Assembly: GCA_002309655.1 (NCBI GenBank)
Contig: DBXM01000033.1
Location: 111,765 to 169,675, forward strand
Reading direction: 5' to 3'
From: Mageeibacillus sp. UBA1212
GTDB lineage: Bacteria; Bacillota; Clostridia; UBA1212
DNA: 57,911 nucleotides
Within the stretch, counting starts at the first letter, position 1, and every line of letters starts with the position of its first letter. The notes below the pieces were generated by a model that was given only the letters and a program-made list of their open reading frames with translations, did no database searches and had not been told where the DNA came from. The position numbers were made by a program, and so were the translations under genes. Of the stretch, positions 24,443 through 31,598 are shown piece after piece.

Positions 24443-27400
24443 ATGAATAAAATACCGGGGTATATTAAAAGAACTTTCTGCGCGGGACTTTCGGCAGTAG
24501 TTCTGTGTTCGTTCTCGTCAGGGATTTCCGGCGGCATTGCGGCTGTCGAAAACTCGGACGCCGAATATTTGTTGACCACAGAGGTGTTTCAGACTTCTTC
24601 TGCCTATGATCTGGGAATTGCGGCAGACAACGTGAGACTCGGCTGGAGAATCGTTTCCGGAAGGCGCGGCGTCTTTCAGGATTCTTACAACTGTATCGTC
24701 ACCGACGAAAACGGGAACGTCGCCTGGGACAGCGGCTGGGTCAAAAGCGGCGCCCAGACCGGTATCAAGCCGGAAAATCTGAAACCCGAAACTGTTTATT
24801 CCGCAAAAGTCTCAATTAGAACCACCGATGAATACACTTCAGGATTCGGGAAGGAGCTCGTTTTCGAGACCGCGCCGGAATCACTCGACGGCCTCTGGCT
24901 GAACACGGGAAGGCTTCTTAGACGCGAATTCACGCTCGACCAGCCGGCATCGAACATTAAACGCGCGAGAATCTATTTTGCAAGCACCGGCATAATCGAA
25001 ATACGGCTCAACGGCAGCAAGGCTGGCAACCTAATCTGGGGACCGCGGAAGAGCGTAGCCGACAAACTCGCCTACTACAACACCTTCGACGTGACTTCGA
25101 TGCTTATCGACGGCAACAACTGCGTGGGCGCCTACGTGGGAGGCGGTACGTATCTCGGCCGCGGACTTAAGGGAATGCTCCGGATAATATATAAAGACGG
25201 CAGCGTGCAGACGGTTGCCACCGGTGTCGGATGGAAATCCTGCGACAGCTCGGAGATCGTTTCAGAAAGTATCTCCAAAGGCGAAGACATAAATCTCACA
25301 AAGAAAACGGATTGGGACAAAGCCGGATTTAAAGAGGGGGCTACATGGAAGGCTGCGGAGGTTGTGACGTTCACGCCTTCAAACGGAGAATTGACGATTC
25401 CGGACAACTCCGGCACGTTTAAGACGTATCAGTCTTTTTCGGGCGATTACACGATTGAAGCGGTGCTGAAGGTCAGCAAGGGCGTCGCCGCGATTGAATT
25501 CGGAGCGAAGGAAGGGGAGAGCTCGCCGCTTATGTGGCAGGTCACGACAAGCGGGCTCAGGCTCCACCACGTCGGCTGGACAGATATTGAAACGCCTTCG
25601 GCAAAGGGCCTCGGCGCCGGAAAAAAGGTAACGATGCGCATCGAGATTTACGGCGGCACCGTGACCACCTATATTAACGGCAAAAAGGTCCACTCAGGGA
25701 AGTTCCCGCGTTCACAGACAGACGGCGCGCTTGCGATCCGCTCCGCACTCGGCGAGGTTGCGACTTACGACCGGATTACAGTCACACAAAACGGCGAAGT
25801 GATCTGGGAGGACAATTTCGACACCGTCGACACGACCAAATGGAACTTCCCCGGCGATACGGAGACCGTTCCCTCCACCGCAGGCACTAAGGTTATCGAG
25901 GAGATCAAGCCGGTAAGCTGCAATATAATCGAAAAGAAGGGGAAAACGTATTACATTCTCGACTTCGGCGTAAACATGCAGGGGTACGTCAGAATGAACG
26001 TCACCGGCAGCGCGAAAGACAAATACAAGATCGAATACTCGGAAATGCTGGATGAATCCGGCGACATCTGGCCAAATACTACAGCCCACAAACCAGTTTC
26101 CACATATACGCTTTCGGGAGGCGCGGACGTTTTCGAACCGAGGTTTTTCTACACCGGCTTTAGGTATATAAGAGTTACGCCGCCCGCAGGAGCGGAGTTT
26201 GACCCGGATTGCTTCACAGCCTGCTTCACCAGCGACGATGTTCCGCAGACAGGCTTTTTCGAGTCCTCAAACGAGCGGCTGAACAGCGTTTTCGAGATGT
26301 ACCGTGTGTCTCAGCGGTCGAACATGATGGGCAACTACACCGACTGCCCGCAGCGCGAGAAGAACGGCTGGACCGGCGACGCCGCGGTAACCAAAGAATC
26401 CGCCGCGATGCTTCTCGCCGACTGGTCTACGGCGGAGGCTTATCTTGAAGCGATGCTTCTCGACGTCAAGGAAGACGGCCGTCCGGAGATAGTTGTCCCA
26501 AGGCCCACAGGGACCGAGAGCGGCGCCCAGTACGACATCACCTGGGCCAGCACGATCTTCATATTCCCGTACGAGCTCTACATGCAGACCGGCGACAAGT
26601 ATTATATAGAACACAGCCTCGACACGCTTTACAGGGTCTTCGAATACGCGAAAACGTACGAAAAAGATTTTATTGTAACGCAGAACGTTTACGGAGACTG
26701 GGTCGGCTTCGACAACGGAGACGGCCTTCTTGACAGGGGTTTTCTGTCGGCTGCTTGTTTTTACAACTGCGGAATGCTGCTTGCGGAAATGACGGATATC
26801 GCGGGAAGGGACAGCACAGACCTCAGGAAGCACATGAGCTCGGTCTACGACGCGATCCAAAAGAAGTATTACAAGAAGGGCTACTACGCGACAAAAAGCC
26901 AGACCTGCTGCTCAATGGCGCTGGATTTCGGTCTGGTTCCCGCCAAAAACATCAAGGCGGTTCTGAATTCTGTCATTGAAGTGTCGGAGGAGAAAGGGCG
27001 GACGCTGGGAACAGGCGTTCTCGGCACAAAGTCAATTTACGACGCGCTGAGCGCCGCCAACGAACACAAGCTGCTTCTCGATATGACTGTCTCGCACGAT
27101 AAGTGCTCATTCGGCTTTATGTTAGACAACGGGGCGACTTCGCTGTGGGAGTACTGGGACACGCCCGGCAACAACTTCAACTCGAACGCCGGCGAATTTT
27201 ACGCGTATTTCGACTCGCTGAACCACGTAATGCTCGGAGGCGGTCCGGCGTGCTGGATGTTCCGGGGCCTGGGCGGTATAAGAGCGACTGAGGCAGGGTA
27301 CCGCGCGATCACTTTCAGACCGGGAATAGAGAGCGGGCTCACGTACGTTAAATCATCGATTGACACCGTGGCGGGAAAATGCGTTTCCGACTGGAACTAC

Positions 27401-27745
27401 GAGAACGGGAATCTCACCTGGACGCTGACGGTACCCGCCAACACGACGGCGACAGTAATTATTCCGGTGAAGGACGCAAAGAGCATCCGCGAGTCGGGCA
27501 AAAGCATATACAAGAAAGACGGCGCAGGCATTAAATATGAAGGACGCGGCGAAAACGGAGAGTTTTTATATACTTTCGGCGGAGGAGAGTATTATATAGA
27601 AACAGGTCTGACTGCAGACCCTGATGAACCCGTGAAAAAAGGCTGCGGAAGTACAATAAAAACCGCGCCTTTGGCCGCCGCCGGAATCGCGGTAGCAGGC
27701 GCGGCAGTTATTGTTTCTAAGAAACGCAAGAAGAATAATGACTGA
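24443..27745 (+). CDS. Secreted alpha-L-rhamnosidase (GH78-like) with inserted LamG-like domain and C-terminal anchor
   Basis: 1100 residues, larger than typical GH78 enzymes. Signal peptide at 1-35. The N-terminal rhamnosidase beta-domains include RREFTLDQP and the turn LDFGVNMQGYVRMNV. Residues about 310-470 (nt 25370-25845) are an insert resembling a LamG/DUF1080 concanavalin-like domain. The (alpha/alpha)6 catalytic domain carries the GH78 motif DCPQREKNGWTGD (D634, E639, D646) and the distal LWEYW with Glu 903, equivalent to known acid and base residues. A C-terminal beta-domain precedes a final hydrophobic helix with a Lys/Arg tail. Predicted to release L-rhamnose from pectin or glycosides at the cell surface. 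AAGGGG precedes ATG. Confidence 0.88.
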   Translation: MNKIPGYIKRTFCAGLSAVVLCSFSSGISGGIAAVENSDAEYLLTTEVFQTSSAYDLGIAADNVRLGWRIVSGRRGVFQDSYNCIVTDENGNVAWDSGWVKSGAQTGIKPENLKPETVYSAKVSIRTTDEYTSGFGKELVFETAPESLDGLWLNTGRLLRREFTLDQPASNIKRARIYFASTGIIEIRLNGSKAGNLIWGPRKSVADKLAYYNTFDVTSMLIDGNNCVGAYVGGGTYLGRGLKGMLRIIYKDGSVQTVATGVGWKSCDSSEIVSESISKGEDINLTKKTDWDKAGFKEGATWKAAEVVTFTPSNGELTIPDNSGTFKTYQSFSGDYTIEAVLKVSKGVAAIEFGAKEGESSPLMWQVTTSGLRLHHVGWTDIETPSAKGLGAGKKVTMRIEIYGGTVTTYINGKKVHSGKFPRSQTDGALAIRSALGEVATYDRITVTQNGEVIWEDNFDTVDTTKWNFPGDTETVPSTAGTKVIEEIKPVSCNIIEKKGKTYYILDFGVNMQGYVRMNVTGSAKDKYKIEYSEMLDESGDIWPNTTAHKPVSTYTLSGGADVFEPRFFYTGFRYIRVTPPAGAEFDPDCFTACFTSDDVPQTGFFESSNERLNSVFEMYRVSQRSNMMGNYTDCPQREKNGWTGDAAVTKESAAMLLADWSTAEAYLEAMLLDVKEDGRPEIVVPRPTGTESGAQYDITWASTIFIFPYELYMQTGDKYYIEHSLDTLYRVFEYAKTYEKDFIVTQNVYGDWVGFDNGDGLLDRGFLSAACFYNCGMLLAEMTDIAGRDSTDLRKHMSSVYDAIQKKYYKKGYYATKSQTCCSMALDFGLVPAKNIKAVLNSVIEVSEEKGRTLGTGVLGTKSIYDALSAANEHKLLLDMTVSHDKCSFGFMLDNGATSLWEYWDTPGNNFNSNAGEFYAYFDSLNHVMLGGGPACWMFRGLGGIRATEAGYRAITFRPGIESGLTYVKSSIDTVAGKCVSDWNYENGNLTWTLTVPANTTATVIIPVKDAKSIRESGKSIYKKDGAGIKYEGRGENGEFLYTFGGGEYYIETGLTADPDEPVKKGCGSTIKTAPLAAAGIAVAGAAVIVSKKRKKNND

Positions 27746-27747
27746 AT

Positions 27748-28485
27748 CTACTTAATGCAGTTGCGGGTCTTTTCCAAAGCGGCGTAGTCGGTTTTACGCG
27801 TCGTGAGCGGGCTTACGGATATGTAGCCCTCCAGAATCGCGTCGATGTCGAAGTTGACGTCAATCTGTGCGTCGCCGGCCTCGCGCGTAACGTAATACTG
27901 GGCCTGGAACATTCCCGGTTCGGGCTCTAAAAAGTGGTCGCGGTAGAAGTTGCGCCCCTGTTCGGTGAGGAGAATGCCTTTGGGCTCCTCGGGAATGTTC
28001 ACGTTCCAGAGTGGGCAATGGGACAGCGCGTCGCGTTCCTCCATAAACTGCCAGACAGGGTCCAGCCACGCGGCCGCTTTTTCTATATTCCCGAAAACGG
28101 TCGAGAACGACACCGATTTGATGCCGGCGTAGTTCGCCTCGAAGGAGGCGCCGACGGTTCCCGAGTAGGAGATGTCATGGCCCAGATTGATGCCGTTGTT
28201 CATGCCCGAGAAGACCAGGTCGAAGTCGTCGGCGATCCTGTCAACGGCGTATCTGACGCAGTCCGCGGGAGTGGCATCGACGCTGAAGGCCTCAATTCCA
28301 AGGTCGGCGAGAACGTCGCTGCGTTCGACCTTAAAAGCTCTTCTGAGAACGATTGCCTGAGACTTGGCGCTCTGTTCGAATTTGGGCGCAGCGACAGTGA
28401 CGGTTCCGAGGCGGCGGCTCCACGAAGCAAGCACGCGAAGGCCGATTCCGTTTATTCCGTCGTCGTTTACGATAAGTATCTTCAT
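27748..28485 (-). CDS. surE: 5'/3'-nucleotidase SurE
   Basis: 245 residues. SurE is a metal-dependent phosphatase acting on nucleoside monophosphates. The N-terminus MKILIVNDDGINGIGL contains the metal-binding DD pair. The second active-site segment SGMNNGINLGHD and the following YSGTVGASFEA are family hallmarks. ATG at 28485 is preferred over an in-frame GTG at 28515 because SurE proteins start MKIL; an AGGA lies 14 nt upstream. It is the last gene of a minus-strand group after two DHH phosphoesterases. Its stop lies only 2 bp from the convergent rhamnosidase stop, with no room for a separate terminator. Confidence 0.95.
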   Translation of the reverse strand: MKILIVNDDGINGIGLRVLASWSRRLGTVTVAAPKFEQSAKSQAIVLRRAFKVERSDVLADLGIEAFSVDATPADCVRYAVDRIADDFDLVFSGMNNGINLGHDISYSGTVGASFEANYAGIKSVSFSTVFGNIEKAAAWLDPVWQFMEERDALSHCPLWNVNIPEEPKGILLTEQGRNFYRDHFLEPEPGMFQAQYYVTREAGDAQIDVNFDIDAILEGYISVSPLTTRKTDYAALEKTRNCIK

Positions 28486-28582
28486 AACCGTTTGCTTTTT
28501 CCTGAATTCAGTCACACGCCGTCAGAGGCGTTTTAAAGGCGTTTGCGGCGCTTCAAGCACTAAATGTTAAACATGCGTCTAT

Positions 28583-29572
28583 TTAAATGCAATCGGGATT
28601 TGAGGCCTTAAATGAAGCGAGAAGGGCATCCGCGTCTTTAAGGAGCTCCTGTTCCTCTTCAAGGCTGTAAACTGTCGAGCCAGCGGCGCATGCGTGGCCG
28701 CCTCCGTGGTACTTCTTCGCGACCGGCTGGATCTCCACAAATCGCGAACGCAGCCTCACGCGAACTGTGCCGTCGTCGTTCTCGATAAACGCGATCCAGA
28801 TAAGCGAACCCTTTATGTGCTCCATCAGCGACACCGTGTTGCTGGCGTCCTCGAGCGAGATGTGGTGCCTGTTCCTGAACGCGCGGCTGATCCTCAGATA
28901 CGCGACGCCGTGCTTTGTCATTTCGATCTTTTCTGTGAGCTTCGCTTCAAAAAGAAGCGTCTCGAAATCGTCGGCTCTCAGAATCGAATAGATCCGCTCG
29001 TAGTCCACGCCTTCGTCAAGAAGGTTGCCGGCGAGCCTCATCGTCTGGGAGGTGGTGCCGCGGAATCTGAAACGCCCCGAATCCGTGACCATTCCCGTGT
29101 AAAGACACTCGGCGCCTTTTTTGGTGATTTTGAGTTCCTTCGGGAAGGAGTAGTAAAAATCCGCCACCATTTCGCAGACCGAGGAACGCTCTTCCTCGAC
29201 CCACTTCACGTCGCCGTAGTCATCGTCCTTTATATGGTGGTCGATCTTCACGACCCTGCGGCCGGTGAGCGCGCGGGGAGAGGAGATTCTCGAAGAGCCG
29301 CCGGTGTCCAGAACGATCACAAGCGCGTTTTTATAATCATCGTCGGTGGGAAGGGCGCCTTCCGGTCCAAGAAACGCGAGATATTCGGAGTAGTCGGTGT
29401 TGTCGAGAAATACGCGTTTTTCCGGAAATGAAGCGGAAATGATATCCGCAAGCCCCATAGTGGAGCCCACCGCGTCGCCGTCAGGTCTTTTGTGGCGGCA
29501 GAGTATGACAGTATCCGCGTTTTTGATCTCGTTCAGTATCTTTCTTTTAATTCGGGTGTTGTTGTAGACCAT
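28583..29572 (-). CDS. DHH/DHHA1 phosphoesterase, NrnA-like (copy 1)
   Basis: 329 residues. DHH-family enzymes of the NrnA type degrade short oligoribonucleotides (nanoRNA) and dephosphorylate pAp. Visible motifs: RHKRPDGDAVGST (motif I), VIVLDTGG, KIDHHIKDDDYG (the DHH motif), GMVTDSGRFRF, and the C-terminal DHHA1 loop GGGHACAAGS that binds substrate. It lies 13 nt downstream of a paralogue of the same architecture on the same strand, and surE follows after 97 nt. Only GAGAG precedes the start, so translation may depend on the upstream gene. Whether it is NrnA itself or a c-di-nucleotide-type DHH cannot be decided; it lacks membrane and GGDEF parts. Confidence 0.88.
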   Translation of the reverse strand: MVYNNTRIKRKILNEIKNADTVILCRHKRPDGDAVGSTMGLADIISASFPEKRVFLDNTDYSEYLAFLGPEGALPTDDDYKNALVIVLDTGGSSRISSPRALTGRRVVKIDHHIKDDDYGDVKWVEEERSSVCEMVADFYYSFPKELKITKKGAECLYTGMVTDSGRFRFRGTTSQTMRLAGNLLDEGVDYERIYSILRADDFETLLFEAKLTEKIEMTKHGVAYLRISRAFRNRHHISLEDASNTVSLMEHIKGSLIWIAFIENDDGTVRVRLRSRFVEIQPVAKKYHGGGHACAAGSTVYSLEEEQELLKDADALLASFKASNPDCI

Positions 29573-29585
29573 TTCAATTCTCTCT

Positions 29586-30539
29586 TTACTCTTTCTTGGA
29601 GCTTATCGACAGCTGCCTGAGATCCTCAAGCATTTTCATCGCATCGTTAAAGTCTTTCACGTCCGCGCCGCATGCTTTTTTGTGGCCGCCACCGCCGTAT
29701 TTGACGGCTACAGGGTTAATGTTGTAGCAGGATGAGCGCAGTTCGGCGAGAACCTTGTCGCCGCGCTCTGTGAAGTTGACCCAGATGTCGATGCCTTTAA
29801 TGTCGGACATCACGTTGACCATGCCTCTAGAGATAGAAGCGGGGTCCTGCACGTTCATCGCGCGAAGCTCTTCCACGGTCGTGTAGATGTACGCGACGCA
29901 GCTGCCTTCGTAGATCTTTATTTTCTTCAGGAATTCGGCCTGCCTGAGCACGGATTCCAGGTCGCGTGTGTAGAGATTCCGGTAGATGCCGTCCATGTCG
30001 AAACCGGTCGACAACAGATATGAGGCCAGCGAAAAAGTTCTCGCCGTGGTGCTGTCGAATCTGAAACGTCCCGAGTCGGTGACCATTCCCGTGAATATCG
30101 CGGCGGCGGCGTCTTTCGGCAGCTTGAGGTTCTGCTCGCGCGCGAACTCAGCGACCATTCCGCAGGCGCTCTCAAAGGAAGTGTCCACGATCTCGACGTC
30201 GGTGAAGGTCTCGCAGTAGATGTGGTGGTCAACGCGGGCAGTTGAAGCCGCGAGCGAGAATCTGCCGTCGGATACGAGTTCGCTGGTAGGGCAGTCGAGA
30301 ATGACCGATAGCGCGTTCTGGAATGCGCCGTCGGGAATTTCGTCCATTTCCGAGCCTTTTATAAAGGAATATCTGCCCGCGGCGTCGCCGGTTTTATATA
30401 CTTTTTTGCCCGGGAAGTTCGCGCTGATAATTCCCGCGAAGCCGATCTGGCTTCCGAGGGCGTCTCCGTCCGGATGTGAATGTCTGTGAACGATGACGGT
30501 GTCGTACTTTCTGACCGCCTCGATGAGCTTTTCGAACAT
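29586..30539 (-). CDS. DHH/DHHA1 phosphoesterase, NrnA-like (copy 2)
   Basis: 317 residues. ATG at 30539 is chosen because AAGGAA lies 8 nt upstream; the longer frame adds 16 residues without a site. Motifs: RHSHPDGDALGSQIG, VILDCPTSE, RVDHHIYCETF, GMVTDSGRFRF and GGGHKKACGADV. The copy differs from its neighbour in having Cys instead of Thr after the motif-II Asp. Both are intact. It is the first gene of a minus-strand operon with a clear promoter at 30591-30619. Firmicutes may have several NrnA paralogues, but a direct tandem pair with surE suggests division of labour in nanoRNA/pAp/nucleotide turnover. Confidence 0.88.
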   Translation of the reverse strand: MFEKLIEAVRKYDTVIVHRHSHPDGDALGSQIGFAGIISANFPGKKVYKTGDAAGRYSFIKGSEMDEIPDGAFQNALSVILDCPTSELVSDGRFSLAASTARVDHHIYCETFTDVEIVDTSFESACGMVAEFAREQNLKLPKDAAAAIFTGMVTDSGRFRFDSTTARTFSLASYLLSTGFDMDGIYRNLYTRDLESVLRQAEFLKKIKIYEGSCVAYIYTTVEELRAMNVQDPASISRGMVNVMSDIKGIDIWVNFTERGDKVLAELRSSCYNINPVAVKYGGGGHKKACGADVKDFNDAMKMLEDLRQLSISSKKE

Positions 30540-30590
30540 TGTCTTGGTTCCTTTTAAATAATCGTGCAGCCCGCACTGTGCTGACATTAT

Positions 30591-30619
30591 ATTTTACCAC
30601 GTTTGGGAACGTTTTTCAA
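30591..30619 (-). promoter_or_regulatory. Promoter of the DHH-DHH-surE operon
   Basis: Read on the minus strand: TTGAAA (30619-30614), 17-nt spacer, TAAAAT (30596-30591), with GTGG immediately before the -10. The ATG is about 50 nt downstream. Confidence 0.78.
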
Positions 30620-30662
30620 TCCGCGGAGGAGGGCCGTCTCGTCTCTTTTTATGCAAAACCGC

Positions 30663-30691
30663 TTTAATTCCTGCGCGCGCGGTGGTAAAAT
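30663..30691 (+). promoter_or_regulatory. Promoter of the SGNH hydrolase gene
   Basis: TTTAAT (30663-30668), 17-nt spacer, TAAAAT (30686-30691), with GTGG before the -10. It is divergent from the DHH operon promoter. Confidence 0.6.
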
Positions 30692-30765
30692 ATTCATGAA
30701 AGCAAAAGACGCCGCAAGGCCGCCTGCTTTTACTATACTTCGCGAAGAAAACGGAGGACACCTCA

Positions 30766-31458
30766 ATGGATTACACAGGCAAATACTTTTCGGTCGTAGG
30801 CGATTCGATCAGCACGCTTTCGGGAATGATTCCCGAGGGCTACGCGCTTTATTACGAGCCTTCAACGATGCTCAGCGCCGGCATAACGGGCGCCGACGAC
30901 ACCTGGTGGGGACAGATCATCAAACGCCTCGGCGGCAGACTTCTCAAAAACAACTCCTGGTCGGGAAGCACCGTCAGCTTTCACGACGAATTCACGCCCG
31001 GCAGCTTCGCGTACCTCGACGAAAGAATGTCGCTACTCGGCGACGGCGATTTAAAGCCTGACGTTATCATGATCTACATGGGCGTGAACGACTGGGCTTC
31101 CGGAACTCCGATTGAATCCGGGGAAGGCGTCGAGCAGCGCCGCTCGTTTGCGGGCGCATACAGAATCATGCTCGACCTAATCAAGAAGCACTACCCGGAC
31201 GCCGAGGTCTGGTGCATTTCCCCCGCGGTTTCGACTTTGAGAGGCGACCCGAACTTCGAATTCCCGTACTATCTCGGAGGCCGGCACCTTCGCGAATACG
31301 CAGACGCGATAGGAAAGGTTGCCGCCGAAAAGGGCTGCGTTTTCGTCGACGCGAACAAAAACGAAAAGCTTGTCGACGCGCTGGACGGCATTCACCCCGA
31401 CAAAAACGGAATGATGACGCTGGCAACTGAGATACTGAAAGCGCGCGGCTTCTATTAA
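30766..31458 (+). CDS. SGNH/GDSL-type hydrolase (esterase or lipase)
   Basis: 230 residues, no signal peptide. Block I is VVGDSIST with nucleophile Ser14. SWSGSTVS supplies the block II Gly, MGVNDWASG the block III Asn, and DGIHPDKNGM the block V Asp-x-x-His pair. These are the four oxyanion and catalytic elements of SGNH esterases. GGAGGA lies about 12 nt before the ATG. Members act on acyl or acetyl esters of lipids or sugars; a cytoplasmic acetyl-sugar esterase would fit a saccharolytic host, but the substrate is not readable. It stands alone between divergent promoters and valS. Confidence 0.86.
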   Translation: MDYTGKYFSVVGDSISTLSGMIPEGYALYYEPSTMLSAGITGADDTWWGQIIKRLGGRLLKNNSWSGSTVSFHDEFTPGSFAYLDERMSLLGDGDLKPDVIMIYMGVNDWASGTPIESGEGVEQRRSFAGAYRIMLDLIKKHYPDAEVWCISPAVSTLRGDPNFEFPYYLGGRHLREYADAIGKVAAEKGCVFVDANKNEKLVDALDGIHPDKNGMMTLATEILKARGFY

Positions 31459-31506
31459 TTTCAGCCCCGGGAGCTTTTAAATCGCTTTTAAATCACGGAT
31501 TTCCGG

Positions 31507-31535
31507 TTGACTTCCCGCCGGGTTCAAATTATAAT
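31507..31535 (+). promoter_or_regulatory. valS promoter
   Basis: TTGACT (31507-31512), 17-nt spacer, TATAAT (31530-31535), 64 nt before the valS ATG. No T-box leader fits in this short gap. Confidence 0.82.
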
Positions 31536-31598
31536 AATTTATTAAACGTGTGCGCAACGCACGCGCTTTTATACGTTCTTGCAAACGGAGGAATAGAT

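Noticed and set aside
31459..31598. T-box leader for valS
   Set aside because: The gap is too short and lacks the conserved T-box sequence and terminator pair.
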